Part shown: positions 35,139 to 45,071 of the stretch, piece by piece | Layout: every line of letters begins with the position of its first letter | Numbering within the stretch: position 1 is the first letter of the stretch | Origin: Armatimonadota bacterium | GTDB taxonomy: Bacteria > Armatimonadota > Chthonomonadetes > Chthonomonadales > Chthonomonadaceae | Direction: 5' to 3' | NCBI GenBank assembly: GCA_028871815.1 | Contig: JAGWMJ010000002.1 | Coordinates: forward strand, 62,001 to 126,000 | DNA length: 64,000 bases | Program-made: the position numbers and the translations under genes | Notes under the pieces: generated by a model | Seen by the model: the letters and a program-made list of their open reading frames with translations, nothing else | Told to the model about the DNA's origin: nothing | Database searches by the model: none

Positions 35139-37505
35139 CTACCGCACGAGCAGCCCGACCCGGTCAACCCACACGGTGCCGCTGACAGGCGCGCCAGCGC
35201 GCAGGATCAGCATCACGTTGAAGAGATCGGGCATCGCCGCAATCTGCTTTGGGTCGGTTACGGTAAAGCGATAGCTCTTCCAGTGCCCCGGTGTGCCCGG
35301 CAGTGGCACGCCACCGAGCGGCATCCAGTAGTTGGCCTGGCTTTGCATCACCACCCACAGGCCGGCGGTCGGGTCCGTGCAGCTGAAACTGGGTGACACC
35401 TTCAGATCGAAAACGACGCCGCGCACGTTCCGCTTTCGGATGGCGGGCGGGATGTTCGTGAACGTCAGTAGATTGCGAACCTTCTCCGTTGGCTGCACAT
35501 TCTGAAGGTCGACACGCGCTACAGTCACATTTGCCCGCGCATCTGCATCGCCGGTGAGCTTCCAATCCGACGTAAACGAGGCGCCGGATACACCCGGCTT
35601 CCAGGTCCAGAGTATCCGCGGTTGAGGAATCGACGGTTTCAACGTTACAACGCCGGTGACGGTCAACGCGCCGGACTCTGCGGTGATCGCTACGCGGCCG
35701 CTGCCGGATGGTAGAAGTACAAATCGGCCGGCCGACTCATCCAGCCGCGCCAGGCTGCGGTCCAGCCTCGCCGGTCCAGTCACGGTCAGCGACGCCGGCG
35801 GGAGCGGATGCGGCCATGGTTTGTTGGTTCCTGCAATGTAGGCCCGTACCCATCCCGTGGCCGGTGTATCGGCGAACGCGGAGGGCTTTATCTCAATTCT
35901 GAGCACCGGGCCCGGGCCTCCCGTACGGCCGAGAGTCAGGCGGTTTGCAGCAGCCTCTGGCGTCACCGCGCGATGGCCCGCCCGCGGGATTCTCACCCAC
36001 ACTACCGAGTATTCCGGAACGATTTCGGTAAACGAGTCGCCCGTAGCCGCGGGCAAAACCAGCGGCCCGGCGTCCCAATTCGCCCGCTGGCTCAGCCGGT
36101 CCCAGAAGTATTGTCGATGCGAAAGGATCGCCTGCTCGCCCGCCGCGCCGGCATTGAAACCGGAGAGGCTTACGCGCACCCGAATTGGCGCGTCGTGCCC
36201 GGTGTTCACCAGCATGAGCCGCACCGAGTTGGCGGTGCGCGTGGCGCAGGTGTACAGGTTTTGCTGCGGGTGGTCCAGAGAGGTTTCCAGCAGCTCGCGG
36301 CCGGCATACCGCCGCCACAGCCACAGCGCCCAGTACTGCGACTTCCGGAACGGATGCGCTCCCGGAACAATAAGCGCCAGACCGCCGCCGGTACCAGGTG
36401 TTTGTGTGAAGGCGTCCCACTGGTTCGCGAAATCGACGCCGGACTCAGCCATCTCCGCAAGGAATTCGCTCGAGAAGAGCGCGCTGAAGAGGCCGTCCGT
36501 ACTGTCGCTCAGCGCCAGGTTCCACTCCGTAATGCAGATCGGAATGTGTGAGGCTCGCTCTGGTTGGTACTTCCGAATCCAGCCGCGGATTCGCGATACG
36601 GCGGGATCCAGTTTCGGTATGTTGGCCAGCAGCTCCGACTCCGGCTGCTCGGGTTGCCCCGGATAGGTGTGGAACGATACGAAGTCCACCCAGGCGCCAT
36701 CCTCCTTCAGCATCTCCCGGGTAAAACCACCGGCATCCGATCCCGATGCGGCGCCACCCACTAAAACCGATGGGTCCTGCGCCTTCATTGCTTTGGCGAA
36801 GGCCAGGTAGCGGTGGGCGTACATCGCCGGGGTCAGTTCGCCGCCACCCTTCAAGAAATGGCCGGCCTCCCACGTGCCCTCCAGTTCGTTGCCAACCTCC
36901 CAGTAGCGCACGTTGTACTTGTGGACCTTGTTCGCCCAGTGCACCCACTGGGCAGCATCTTCGGCGCGCCCGGTTCCGGCGTTCACCGTCACCAGCGGTT
37001 GGCAGCCCGGCAATGAGCGGATAAAGTCATGTTCGGTCTTTACATCAACGTTGCCGTTCCATGTGGCGCTCGGCGCGCTCGTATGCGTATCCAGGAGAAA
37101 CGACGGAGCGTAGCCCGAGTAGTCGATCGTGGGATATCCATCCTTCACGCGCTCCGGATCTACCCGTCCGGCGGCATCCCGGACGCCATTGCCATTCCAG
37201 AAGAGGATGTCGGAGTAAGATCCGCCGGGCATACGAATAATGCGGGAGCCGAGCGCGGCGAGCCAGCGATGGATTTGCGGCGACGCGAACAGCGCGGGCT
37301 CATTCCAGACGGCGATATTCGTGCCGCAAAGCCGGCGCGGATGGAAACGCCGCACCGGTCTGCCGGCATCAATGGAGATAGTGGCAACAATCGGTGGTGG
37401 CGCTTGCCCGACTGGGATGAGCCGTGCGTGGCCGATTGTGGCGGCGCACGGCGCGGCCGTCAGAGCGCATGCCAGGAGCGAACGAATGCTTAGGGAGTGG
37501 TTCAG
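35139..37505 (-). CDS. Secreted clan-A glycoside hydrolase (arabinofuranosidase/GH39-like)
   Basis: The catalytic part resembles GH51/GH39 TIM barrels: MPGGSYSD, RYWEVGNELEG with the acid/base Glu, VDFVSFHTYPG, and ICITEWNLALSD with the nucleophile Glu. A beta domain and a C-terminal carbohydrate-binding-like region (from about 590) follow. The first standard start is GTG 37355, but the frame stays open to 37517 and encodes a good leader (SLLACALTAAPCAA) plus the fold's first strand (VATISIDAGRPVRRF). I therefore place the start at CTG 37503-37505, 7 nt after GAGG; this is inference. It starts 12 bp after the LacI stop, so the two are probably one transcript. Confidence 0.8.
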   Translation of the reverse strand: MNHSLSIRSLLACALTAAPCAATIGHARLIPVGQAPPPIVATISIDAGRPVRRFHPRRLCGTNIAVWNEPALFASPQIHRWLAALGSRIIRMPGGSYSDILFWNGNGVRDAAGRVDPERVKDGYPTIDYSGYAPSFLLDTHTSAPSATWNGNVDVKTEHDFIRSLPGCQPLVTVNAGTGRAEDAAQWVHWANKVHKYNVRYWEVGNELEGTWEAGHFLKGGGELTPAMYAHRYLAFAKAMKAQDPSVLVGGAASGSDAGGFTREMLKEDGAWVDFVSFHTYPGQPEQPESELLANIPKLDPAVSRIRGWIRKYQPERASHIPICITEWNLALSDSTDGLFSALFSSEFLAEMAESGVDFANQWDAFTQTPGTGGGLALIVPGAHPFRKSQYWALWLWRRYAGRELLETSLDHPQQNLYTCATRTANSVRLMLVNTGHDAPIRVRVSLSGFNAGAAGEQAILSHRQYFWDRLSQRANWDAGPLVLPAATGDSFTEIVPEYSVVWVRIPRAGHRAVTPEAAANRLTLGRTGGPGPVLRIEIKPSAFADTPATGWVRAYIAGTNKPWPHPLPPASLTVTGPARLDRSLARLDESAGRFVLLPSGSGRVAITAESGALTVTGVVTLKPSIPQPRILWTWKPGVSGASFTSDWKLTGDADARANVTVARVDLQNVQPTEKVRNLLTFTNIPPAIRKRNVRGVVFDLKVSPSFSCTDPTAGLWVVMQSQANYWMPLGGVPLPGTPGHWKSYRFTVTDPKQIAAMPDLFNVMLILRAGAPVSGTVWVDRVGLLVR

Positions 37506-37512
37506 TCTGCCG

Positions 37513-37516
37513 CCTC
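37513..37516 (-). promoter_or_regulatory. Ribosome site supporting a CTG start of the glycosidase
   Basis: GAGG, read on the minus strand, overlaps the end of the LacI gene and lies 7 nt before the in-frame CTG at 37503-37505. No ATG, GTG or TTG occurs in this frame between the LacI stop and the GTG at 37355. Confidence 0.4.
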
Positions 37517-37517
37517 G

Positions 37518-38552
37518 TCAGGTTGTGGTTCCCAGTACAAGCTCCACGTCAAGCACGGTTTCTTCAGGAACCCGTTTGCCCGCAATCATCTGGATCAGCA
37601 AGTCCATCGCCCGGGTGGCAACGTCCGACCACGGCGCGCGAATTGTGGTGAGCTTGCGCATAAACAGCCCCTCGGTCGGCACGCCGTCGTACCCAATCAC
37701 CGCGATGTCTTCAGGAACGCGTAGGCCCATCGCTTCGCACTCGCGAACCGCCTGATACGCTCGGAGATCCTCCCACGCCACGATCGCAGTTGGGCGCTCG
37801 CCTGCCGGCCCGGAGAGGATCTGCTTCTCCTGCTCTCCCAGGGCGGTTTCATTCGGCTGCTCGCGCCGGCCGTAAACCACATCGAGGCCCAGCCGTTGAG
37901 CCTCGTCACGAAACGCTTCAAACCGGCGCACTACCGACTGCCCGCGATGCGGCGTCTGGCGGTAGAGCACGCGCTTGTGCCCGCGAGATGCAATGTGCTT
38001 AGCCTGCAGCGCCCCGCCTACTTGATCATTCACCACAACGCACGGCAGCGATGGAAGCGCGTCGACGACGGCCACCACGGGCAGCGGCGCGCGCGCCAGG
38101 CGCTCAGCCAGTGCGTCCCCCTCGGGTGCATACAGGATCAGTCCATCCACACGGCCATCCACCAACTGCTGCGCAACGCCTTCCACGGTTGGGTCGTCCC
38201 AGTACCGATAGAGCAGGCAGTCTTTGGTGTAGCACTGGCATGCCACCTGGGTAGCGCCAATGATCTCACCCAAGAACGCGCTGCGTGCATCGCAATATAG
38301 ACCGTAGCCGTTGTAAATGCCAATGATGCCGGTTTCGCGGCGGCGCAGCGATCGCGCAATCGCGTTCGGCTGGTAATCCATCTGCCTGGCGACTGACTCT
38401 ACGCGTTCACGGGTCTTCTTCGAGACGCGCGTTGTGGAGCGTGTGGTGTGAAGCACTGCCGAAACCGTGGAGGCGCTTACACCCACCACGTCGGCGATAT
38501 CCTGCAGCGTGGTGGGAACGTGCGGTCCGGAGCGTTCTTCTTCCTCAGCCAT
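37518..38552 (-). CDS. LacI-family transcriptional regulator
   Basis: The 344-residue protein begins with the LacI helix-turn-helix (about 13-60: TTLQDIADVVGVSASTVSAVLH, hinge MDYQPNAIARSLRRRETGIIG) and a periplasmic-binding-like effector domain (QLVDGRVDGLILYAP, HIASRGHKRVLYR, PTAIVAWEDLRAYQAV, VIGYDGVPT). ATG 38552 has GAGG at good spacing; the frame from 38594 adds 14 unneeded residues. It is upstream of and close to the glycosidase, so it probably controls this sugar cluster and itself. The effector is unknown. Confidence 0.94.
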   Translation of the reverse strand: MAEEEERSGPHVPTTLQDIADVVGVSASTVSAVLHTTRSTTRVSKKTRERVESVARQMDYQPNAIARSLRRRETGIIGIYNGYGLYCDARSAFLGEIIGATQVACQCYTKDCLLYRYWDDPTVEGVAQQLVDGRVDGLILYAPEGDALAERLARAPLPVVAVVDALPSLPCVVVNDQVGGALQAKHIASRGHKRVLYRQTPHRGQSVVRRFEAFRDEAQRLGLDVVYGRREQPNETALGEQEKQILSGPAGERPTAIVAWEDLRAYQAVRECEAMGLRVPEDIAVIGYDGVPTEGLFMRKLTTIRAPWSDVATRAMDLLIQMIAGKRVPEETVLDVELVLGTTT

Positions 38553-38601
38553 CGATACCTCGCGGTGTTGGTTATCGCCGCAGCGCTGCGGCACTTGCGA
38601 A

Positions 38602-38609
38602 CAACGTTG
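38602..38609. promoter_or_regulatory. Candidate LacI-type operator
   Basis: The perfect palindrome CAACGTTG lies 50 bp before the LacI start. LacI-family sites are even palindromes with a central CG, often AACGTT-like. A related half-site, GCAACGT, is at about 38631. Autoregulation is inferred; I did not find the same palindrome in front of the other genes of the cluster. Confidence 0.35.
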
Positions 38610-38810
38610 GAGTTACGGTGTTAGCCTCTTCGCAACGTAGGCAATTGATTTATCGTTGAACCTTACCGCCGATTTCAGCCAACTACCATGAACGGCGGGA
38701 AAGAGCGAAAAGAGATGCTATCGGCGTGGGATGCCCGGCACGCGGCCCTACTGTGGTGGAAGGCTGAGCCTATTGGCCGCCCGCCTGCTGCTGATCCTGG
38801 TTAGACCTTA

Positions 38811-40403
38811 CTACCGCCAGCGGCGCTCCACACCCTCGCTGTCAAGGACTCGAAGGAATTCATCGCGCAACTCCGCCTTCGAGTGTACCGCACCGGTTGG
38901 GCAGTTGTGTGAAATGCAAAAGGCGCACAACTGGCCCGCCGCCTCGCCCACGCACCATTCCACGGGATGGAGGCGCGTGCACCCGTTCGTTATATGCGTC
39001 GAGCCGAGGTTCTTGCATCCCGGCAGGAGGTTCTCTACGCGTACCGGCAACAGCGCGCCGAGCGGAATCTGAAACTGCAGGCTGGCGACGTCCAGGTAGT
39101 TATCTCCGGTGCAGGTTGGATGCAGGTCGATCCGGTAGCTGCCGATGCCGATGGAATCCGGAAAATCCGCCGCGCGAACCTGGTCCGCCGGCAAGCCGGT
39201 TTCGCGCATGCGTGCCTCCAACGCCAGGTGCTGCTCCAGCAGGGTAGCTCGTGCGCGGATGCGCCGGCTCTCACGGATGTAGGGCGCCATCGCCATGCCC
39301 GTCTCAGTGCCCATGACGTCGGGCCGCATCCGCAATCCGGGCCAGCCGGCGCCGCCATCCGGGCGTGGCGCCTCCGTTTGCAGCCAGTAGAGAAGCGACC
39401 AACTGAGAGACTCTGCACCTGCGGTTGCCCGCGACATCGCTGCTGCACGATCCGCGCCAGGGAGGATCGCCGGCGCTTCGAAATAGTCGTTCATGGGCCA
39501 GTTGATCAGGCTCACATCGCGGTTGCCTTGCCCGGGTATCAGATTTCGGGCTGCGGCAATTCGGCGGTAGCGCCATAGCCCAAATCCGCCGCTTGCCTCC
39601 TCGCCCTCCGGATCGAAAACCAGCGTGCGCGGCGTCAGCGTCACCGGATCGGAGCCGGTCAACGAAAGCAGCTTGCCCGGCCAGGCCGGCCGCATCAGGG
39701 GTTCCAAAGTGCCCCAGCGTGCGTAGTCGGCGGGCCGATCGATCGTCCAGTCTTCGCCGGGCCGGTACTCAACCGCGAAGCACATGGTGATCGCCTGCTG
39801 ATTGAGTGGGTCGGCCACGGTCGGTGCATGCGGCTCGCCGGTATCGCTGCGCGCCTCCGCTCCTACCACGTGTTCTACAGCGCCAAGCTCCAGCAGCTCA
39901 CCTGTCTCGGTGGCATCCACAAACCAATCGGCTTCGATTGCCAGTTCCTCGCCGTCAACCTGGAATATCACGGCGGTGACTCTGTCGCCGTCAACGGCCA
40001 CGCGATGCGGTCGGCAGCCCGTCAGCACCGCCAGCGCGCCGCATTCGCGCCACGGCGCCAGCATCTCCGTCAGCGCGCCAAGCGCCGCACGGGGCTCACA
40101 GCAAAGGCGCGAAACCAGGCCCGCGCCGGGGTTCAGAAGCGGGTCGGCGGCAGCAGCCTCGGTCAGCGGACGGTTCGTTCGGTACCACGCGCGCACCCGC
40201 TCCCGAAACGAACGGTAGGCCGCGGTGCATCCGTGGGTTTCAATCCATGGGTGTTCGTCAGGCGGCACGGCCTGATTGGTCAACTGCCCGCCGATCCACG
40301 CGGTTTCCTCCGTCATCACAACGCGCAGCCCGTGGCGCGAGGCCGCTAGCGACGCCGCGCATCCGCCAACGCCACCGCCGACGATCAGTACCTGGCAACG
40401 CAT
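38811..40403 (-). CDS. FAD-dependent oxidoreductase (FAD_oxidored type)
   Basis: The 530-residue protein starts MRCQVLIVGGGVGGCAASLA, the dinucleotide-binding loop, followed by VVMTEETAWIGGQLT, as in the FAD_oxidored family. A second FAD-contact region is VDATETGELLELG, and near the C-terminus there is LLPGCKNLGSTHITNGCTRLHPVEW, also typical. No signal peptide. ATG 40403 is used; the frame from 40637 runs through the end of the transporter gene. Such proteins often accompany DUF6785 transporters and glycosidases in Armatimonadota-like genomes and may oxidise an imported sugar derivative (inference). Confidence 0.88.
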   Translation of the reverse strand: MRCQVLIVGGGVGGCAASLAASRHGLRVVMTEETAWIGGQLTNQAVPPDEHPWIETHGCTAAYRSFRERVRAWYRTNRPLTEAAAADPLLNPGAGLVSRLCCEPRAALGALTEMLAPWRECGALAVLTGCRPHRVAVDGDRVTAVIFQVDGEELAIEADWFVDATETGELLELGAVEHVVGAEARSDTGEPHAPTVADPLNQQAITMCFAVEYRPGEDWTIDRPADYARWGTLEPLMRPAWPGKLLSLTGSDPVTLTPRTLVFDPEGEEASGGFGLWRYRRIAAARNLIPGQGNRDVSLINWPMNDYFEAPAILPGADRAAAMSRATAGAESLSWSLLYWLQTEAPRPDGGAGWPGLRMRPDVMGTETGMAMAPYIRESRRIRARATLLEQHLALEARMRETGLPADQVRAADFPDSIGIGSYRIDLHPTCTGDNYLDVASLQFQIPLGALLPVRVENLLPGCKNLGSTHITNGCTRLHPVEWCVGEAAGQLCAFCISHNCPTGAVHSKAELRDEFLRVLDSEGVERRWR

Positions 40404-40429
40404 CTCTTTTCGCACCACCTCTCGCGATG

Positions 40430-42484
40430 TTACGGCCACGGAAGGGCTGGGGTGGGCCAGTACCGATTGAACAGGCCCGGAATGGCGTAGAACAGCGCCG
40501 CAGAAACTTCGCCGAGAATCATGCCGAGGAATAGTGGGCGCGACGCTCGATAGAAGCGCATGCCACCGTACCGGAGTGCCAAGCTCTTCAACAGCCAGGC
40601 CAGCAGCGCCGGAAACCAGAAGCACATCATCACCCACGTACCGGAGAGCGCATATCCAATCGGGTTGAGCGGGAACCAGTAGAACCTGCTGCGGAGCGAG
40701 TTCATGGCCAGAGTGGCTAAAAACCCGCCGGCGAAGTTAAGCCGCTCGCTCCAGCCCGCCGGCGACTGCTCGTGCAGCATTGCCTGTGCGCTGTACCGGA
40801 ACGACCACACCGGGTTGCCCGCGTACACGTAGTTGTTCATGTTGATGGCGCCAATGTGGTAAGGCACGGCTATCTGAAGTCCGCCCCCGACCACGCAAGC
40901 CACGCCGATCGCCAGCGCAAACGCTCCCAGCAGGCTGCCACGTTTGATCCGGACGCCATCGGTAAGCTTGAGCGAGTCCAGAAAGCCGGCCAGCAGCAGT
41001 CCGCGCTGATCTTTCATGGAGATCGCATCCAGAAAGGCCATTCCGGTAAGGTTGGAGTGTGAAAGGTTGCGTACGTCGCCAAACATCCGATAGACGTCCA
41101 CAGGACGGAACGAGGTTTCGGTCATCAGAATGCCGCCCTCGCTGACACATCGAGCCATTACAAACGCCACCAGACCGAACAGCAGTCCGAGCTCAAACGC
41201 GGCCAGCCATGGAGACATACCGAGCAGCCACAGCCACACCACCGCCCCGATGAAGCAAAGCGCCAGACCGGCGACAGCGGCAGGATACGGCAGAAGCTCG
41301 GTACTGCCCTCACCGGTGCGCATCGAACGTAGCGGTGTGCGACAAGCCTTCCAGACATTCGCCAGGTGTGGGCGCGCAAACCAGACCATGCTCACAGTAA
41401 GCGCTACGTAGCAACCGATGTTCTGGTAGCCCGTGAACTCGGTGCACGCAAACAGTGGCATGATGGCCGGCGAGTAACCCATCGAGGCGGCCAGCACCTC
41501 TTCCACCTTGGTGAGGAGAAAGAAGAACCACATCGAGAACAGCACGTCGGTCGGCAGCATGTAGAAGAATCCCAACGCGGCAAACGAGATGTAGGCGTGG
41601 AAGTTGGTCATTGCGTCGAACGGCGGCTGCGTGAACAGGGCGTTCAGATTGAAGTTGGTGGTGATGTCTGGAATGTTGGGCCATGCCCGATGCAGGCCGT
41701 TAAAGCCGAAGACAAGAGCTGGGAGCGCAAACCCGACCCACATTGCAGGATTCCGCGCCAGAGGACGCCCGGATCCCTCGCCACCGATCAGTTCGAGCGG
41801 AAACTGGGCCAGCGGAAACGTCAGTCGCTCGTTATCCACCCACTGCCGGCGAACCAACGCCGCGATGCACAAAAAGCAGCCGAGCATCATGGCGAGAAAC
41901 ACAGCCCAACAGAGAAGCGGCGTAATCCACACAGTCCAGGGCAGGTGCTCACCAGGTCGAAGTCCGTTGTAGAACGCCTTCACCGCCGGTTGGTCGATGC
42001 CTCCGGATGGATCCCACGGCACGGCCCAGCGCGGTATGTGCTTGAACAGCAGAGGCCGCCACGCGTTCGTGCCGTTGGCGTAGTAGTCAGCCGCGGTCAG
42101 CGTGGGCAAAAACCGCTGGAGCAGCCCGCGCGAGCTTACCATCGCGCCAATCACGCTCATGATGTAGATCGTCGCCAACTCGTGGCGCTGAAGTCCGTCG
42201 CGTCCGCCAAACCGCCTTGCCGCCGCGCGCGCAACGAGCAACATCAAAAGGATGCCGATTGCCACAGGGGGAATCTGCAGCAGGCCGATCTGAATCTGCT
42301 GCACTACCAGCTCCGCAAAGGTCACCATCACGGCCGACAGCGCCACGCAAACCACGCCGATGAGCAGGGCGCGCGGAGTGAGCGCGCTGACGCGCTGATC
42401 GCGTTCGGCATCAACCGCAGGTTCTTGTGCGCGGGCAGGCGCCGCGGGCGAGCTTTCCACGAATGGCATTATATCCGGAAGCAT
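40430..42484 (-). CDS. DUF6785-type multi-pass membrane protein (putative transporter)
   Basis: The 684-residue protein has about 14 hydrophobic helices, starting TPRALLIGVVCVALSAVMVTF after a 35-residue cytoplasmic leader. Segments such as WVDNERLTFPLAQFPLEL, MLPTDVLFSMWFFFLLTKVE and CVSEGGILMTETSFRP recall the DUF6784/DUF6785 family, distantly like oligopeptide (OPT) transporters. Function is unproven; position between a FAD oxidoreductase and glycosidases suggests import of a sugar or glycoside. ATG 42484 is used; ATG 42469 is possible. It diverges from the alpha-galactosidase-like gene with a 102-bp gap. Confidence 0.78.
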   Translation of the reverse strand: MLPDIMPFVESSPAAPARAQEPAVDAERDQRVSALTPRALLIGVVCVALSAVMVTFAELVVQQIQIGLLQIPPVAIGILLMLLVARAAARRFGGRDGLQRHELATIYIMSVIGAMVSSRGLLQRFLPTLTAADYYANGTNAWRPLLFKHIPRWAVPWDPSGGIDQPAVKAFYNGLRPGEHLPWTVWITPLLCWAVFLAMMLGCFLCIAALVRRQWVDNERLTFPLAQFPLELIGGEGSGRPLARNPAMWVGFALPALVFGFNGLHRAWPNIPDITTNFNLNALFTQPPFDAMTNFHAYISFAALGFFYMLPTDVLFSMWFFFLLTKVEEVLAASMGYSPAIMPLFACTEFTGYQNIGCYVALTVSMVWFARPHLANVWKACRTPLRSMRTGEGSTELLPYPAAVAGLALCFIGAVVWLWLLGMSPWLAAFELGLLFGLVAFVMARCVSEGGILMTETSFRPVDVYRMFGDVRNLSHSNLTGMAFLDAISMKDQRGLLLAGFLDSLKLTDGVRIKRGSLLGAFALAIGVACVVGGGLQIAVPYHIGAINMNNYVYAGNPVWSFRYSAQAMLHEQSPAGWSERLNFAGGFLATLAMNSLRSRFYWFPLNPIGYALSGTWVMMCFWFPALLAWLLKSLALRYGGMRFYRASRPLFLGMILGEVSAALFYAIPGLFNRYWPTPALPWP

Positions 42485-42586
42485 TGCCGACGCTGGCGGA
42501 CGACCGAGGCAGGCGCCGGCGGCTTGCTGTTGAATACTATGCGGGAATGCCGGTCAGTTATGTGCCGGCGGTCCGGAGGGGACTCT

Positions 42587-44806
42587 ATGTGGATGCTGGT
42601 CGCGGCGCTCTGTGGGGGAACTGCCATGCAAATACCGGCGAATCGAATCTCAGACCAGGCTAGCAGCCTGCCGGCTCTTTCGGCCGCCGCTGCCAAGCGC
42701 GTTTCCGCCGATTGGTTGGTCTCGCCGCTGCGAAGGCGCGCGGTTGTGGCGTACGATCGCGAGTCCGGCGATGTGGTGATGACGAACGGTCTGATCCGAC
42801 GCGATTGGCGGCTGGCTCCTAACGGCGCCTGCGTGCGGTTTACCAACCTGATGACCGGCGCCGCGATCCTGCGCGGTGTAAGCCCCGAGGCGCGCGTCAC
42901 CATCAACGGAAACCCGTACGATGTGGGCGGCCTTACAGGCCAGCCCGACTATGCCTATCTCAAGCCACAATGGCTGCCGGAGATGAAGTCAGACGCCGCC
43001 GCATTTCAGTGCACCGGCATCACAACGGGGAAGACGGTCGCGAGATTTCCGTGGAAGCCCCGCCGGTACTGCGCCAACACCGTTTGGCCGCCGCCCGGCG
43101 CGGCCATGGTTCTGCACTTCACCGGCGTCGGCGCTGTTGCTGCAATTGATGTAGACGTCCATTATGAGATGTACGACGGCATCCCTCTCATTGCCAAGTG
43201 GATCACCGTCACCAATACCGGCAAAGCAACCGTAAGGCTGGATCGCTTTGAGAACGAACGGCTGGCCGTGGTGGAACACGGTACCGACAAGGGCACGATC
43301 GACGGCCTCACCCATCCGAACCTTTACGCCGAGAGCGATTACGAATTTGGTGGCGGCAACCCGGCTGAGGCCAACCACACCATTCACTGGGAAGCCGATC
43401 CGCGCTACACGACGCAGGTGGATTACTCCTACAAGACGCCGTGCCTGCTGGTATCGGAGCCGCCGCTTGGGCCGGCGGCCGACATTGCGCCCGGCAGCAC
43501 GTTCGAGAGCTATCGTACCTACGAGCTGGTCTTCGATAGCGGCAGCCGGCAGCGAAACGGCCTTGCGTTGTGTCGCATGTACCGTTCGCTGGCGCCGTGG
43601 GCTACCGAGAATCCGCTGCTGATGCACTGCACGCGATCCGATCCGGCGTCCGTCCGAGCGGCTATCGATCAGGCCGCTGCCTGCGGTTTCGAGGTGGTGA
43701 TTCTATCGTTCGGGAGCGGGTTCAATCCCGAAAACATGGACCCGGCCTACATCGCGCAGTTCAGGGACCTGGTTAACTATGCGCATTCGCGCGGCATCGA
43801 TCTGGGCGGATACGACCTGCTCGCCAGCCGCAGTATCGATCCGCAGGATGACGTGATCAATCCCAAAACCCTCAAGCCCGGTGGCGCCATCTTTGGTTCA
43901 TCACCTTGCCTCTGCAGCGCCTGGGGCATCGCATACTTCAAGCATTTGAAGCAGTTTATGGCCGAAACGGGAATGCGCGTTCTGGAGCACGATGGATCGT
44001 ATCCGGGGGATGTCTGTGCATCCACCACGCATCCCGGTCATCGCGGGCTGGACGATTCGCAATGGAACCAGTGGAAGATGATCACCGACTTCTATCACTG
44101 GTGCCGCGCCACGGATATCTACCTGAACGTGCCGGATTGGTACTTCCTCAACGGCTCAAACAAGACCGGGATGGGCTATCGTGAGGACAACTGGTCGCTC
44201 CCACGGGAGAGGCAGATTGTGCTGGGCCGCCAGGAGATATTTGACGGCACCTGGTACAAAACGCCCAGTATGGGATGGATGTTTGTGCCTCTGGTGCAGT
44301 ACCACGGCGGAGGTGAAGCCGCTACACTGGAGCCTCTCAAGGAGCATCTGAACGCCTACGCGGCACACCTCATCCAGAACCTGGGAATGGGCGTTCAGGC
44401 CTGCTATCGAGGCACTCGCCTGTACGACGCACCCGAGACCGAAGCCGTGGTTCGCAAGTGGGTCGATTTCTACGAGGCGCACCGCGCAATTCTCGACTCC
44501 GATGTGATCCATCTTCGCCGTGCGGATGGCGCCACGCCAGACGCCATGATGCATGTGAACCCGAACCAGTCCGAGCGGGCGATGGCGCTTGTCTGGAATC
44601 CCGAAGACACGCCCGTTACTGAGACGCTCACGCTGCCACTCTATTACACCGGGATAACAAACGTTGCTCTGGTAAGCATCAACGGAGCTGCGGCGCATAA
44701 CTTTCGGCTGGACCGAGAGTACAAGATTGATGTGAAGGTTGCCATCCCCGCTCATGGGTTTACCTGGCTGCTGGTACGGGATGGCCGGCCAGCCGTGTCG
44801 CGTTAG
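42587..44806 (+). CDS. Alpha-galactosidase-like secreted glycoside hydrolase
   Basis: The 739-residue protein has a short leader (MWMLVAALCGGTAMQIPA), an N-terminal beta-sandwich (about 40-340), and a TIM-barrel part with IVILSFGSGFNPEN-like strands, LDLGG/GIDLGGYDLL, RVLEHDGSYPGDVC (a likely catalytic Asp) and WKMITDFYHWCRATDIYLNVPDW. A C-terminal beta domain follows (MHVNPNQSERAMALVWNP). This order resembles GH36/GH31-like retaining alpha-galactosidases; the exact family is not certain. GGAGGG precedes ATG 42587. The longer open frame from 41366 is antisense to the transporter and is not used. Confidence 0.75.
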   Translation: MWMLVAALCGGTAMQIPANRISDQASSLPALSAAAAKRVSADWLVSPLRRRAVVAYDRESGDVVMTNGLIRRDWRLAPNGACVRFTNLMTGAAILRGVSPEARVTINGNPYDVGGLTGQPDYAYLKPQWLPEMKSDAAAFQCTGITTGKTVARFPWKPRRYCANTVWPPPGAAMVLHFTGVGAVAAIDVDVHYEMYDGIPLIAKWITVTNTGKATVRLDRFENERLAVVEHGTDKGTIDGLTHPNLYAESDYEFGGGNPAEANHTIHWEADPRYTTQVDYSYKTPCLLVSEPPLGPAADIAPGSTFESYRTYELVFDSGSRQRNGLALCRMYRSLAPWATENPLLMHCTRSDPASVRAAIDQAAACGFEVVILSFGSGFNPENMDPAYIAQFRDLVNYAHSRGIDLGGYDLLASRSIDPQDDVINPKTLKPGGAIFGSSPCLCSAWGIAYFKHLKQFMAETGMRVLEHDGSYPGDVCASTTHPGHRGLDDSQWNQWKMITDFYHWCRATDIYLNVPDWYFLNGSNKTGMGYREDNWSLPRERQIVLGRQEIFDGTWYKTPSMGWMFVPLVQYHGGGEAATLEPLKEHLNAYAAHLIQNLGMGVQACYRGTRLYDAPETEAVVRKWVDFYEAHRAILDSDVIHLRRADGATPDAMMHVNPNQSERAMALVWNPEDTPVTETLTLPLYYTGITNVALVSINGAAAHNFRLDREYKIDVKVAIPAHGFTWLLVRDGRPAVSR

Positions 44807-44885
44807 GCGCGTTACGCTTACAACGCCGCGCGGAGTGCGCTATACTGAGTCGGCGTCGTGCAGCGTTCGGGACGCCGACGGGATT

Positions 44886-45071
44886 ATGAAGATTATGCTT
44901 TTGCGCGCGGCTGGCAGTACGTTCCTGTTTTTGATTGCGTTCTTGCTCTTCTCATCAGCTCTGGTGCGGTGGCATCTTACTCCGCTCCATGTTGCCGTGG
45001 GGGCGTGCCTCTATTTCGTCGGATACGTACTCTGGCAAATCGTGGCAACTTCCACCGGCGCTCCTCGCTAA
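44886..45071 (+). CDS. Small two-helix membrane protein
   Basis: The 61-residue frame encodes two hydrophobic helices (about 9-27, SAGSTFLFLIAFLLFSSALV-like, and 33-53, VAVGACLYFVGYVLWQIVA) with a short Arg/His loop. A TATACT hexamer about 50 bp upstream could be a -10 element; the ribosome site is weak (CGGGAT). Its stop overlaps the end of the convergent GNAT gene by 4 bp. No family recognised. Confidence 0.5.
   Translation: MKIMLLRAAGSTFLFLIAFLLFSSALVRWHLTPLHVAVGACLYFVGYVLWQIVATSTGAPR

Noticed and set aside
41366-42586. Long in-frame extension in front of the alpha-galactosidase-like gene
   Set aside because: It is antisense to the transporter, Arg/His-rich and unlike any family; a leader and ribosome site occur at 42587.
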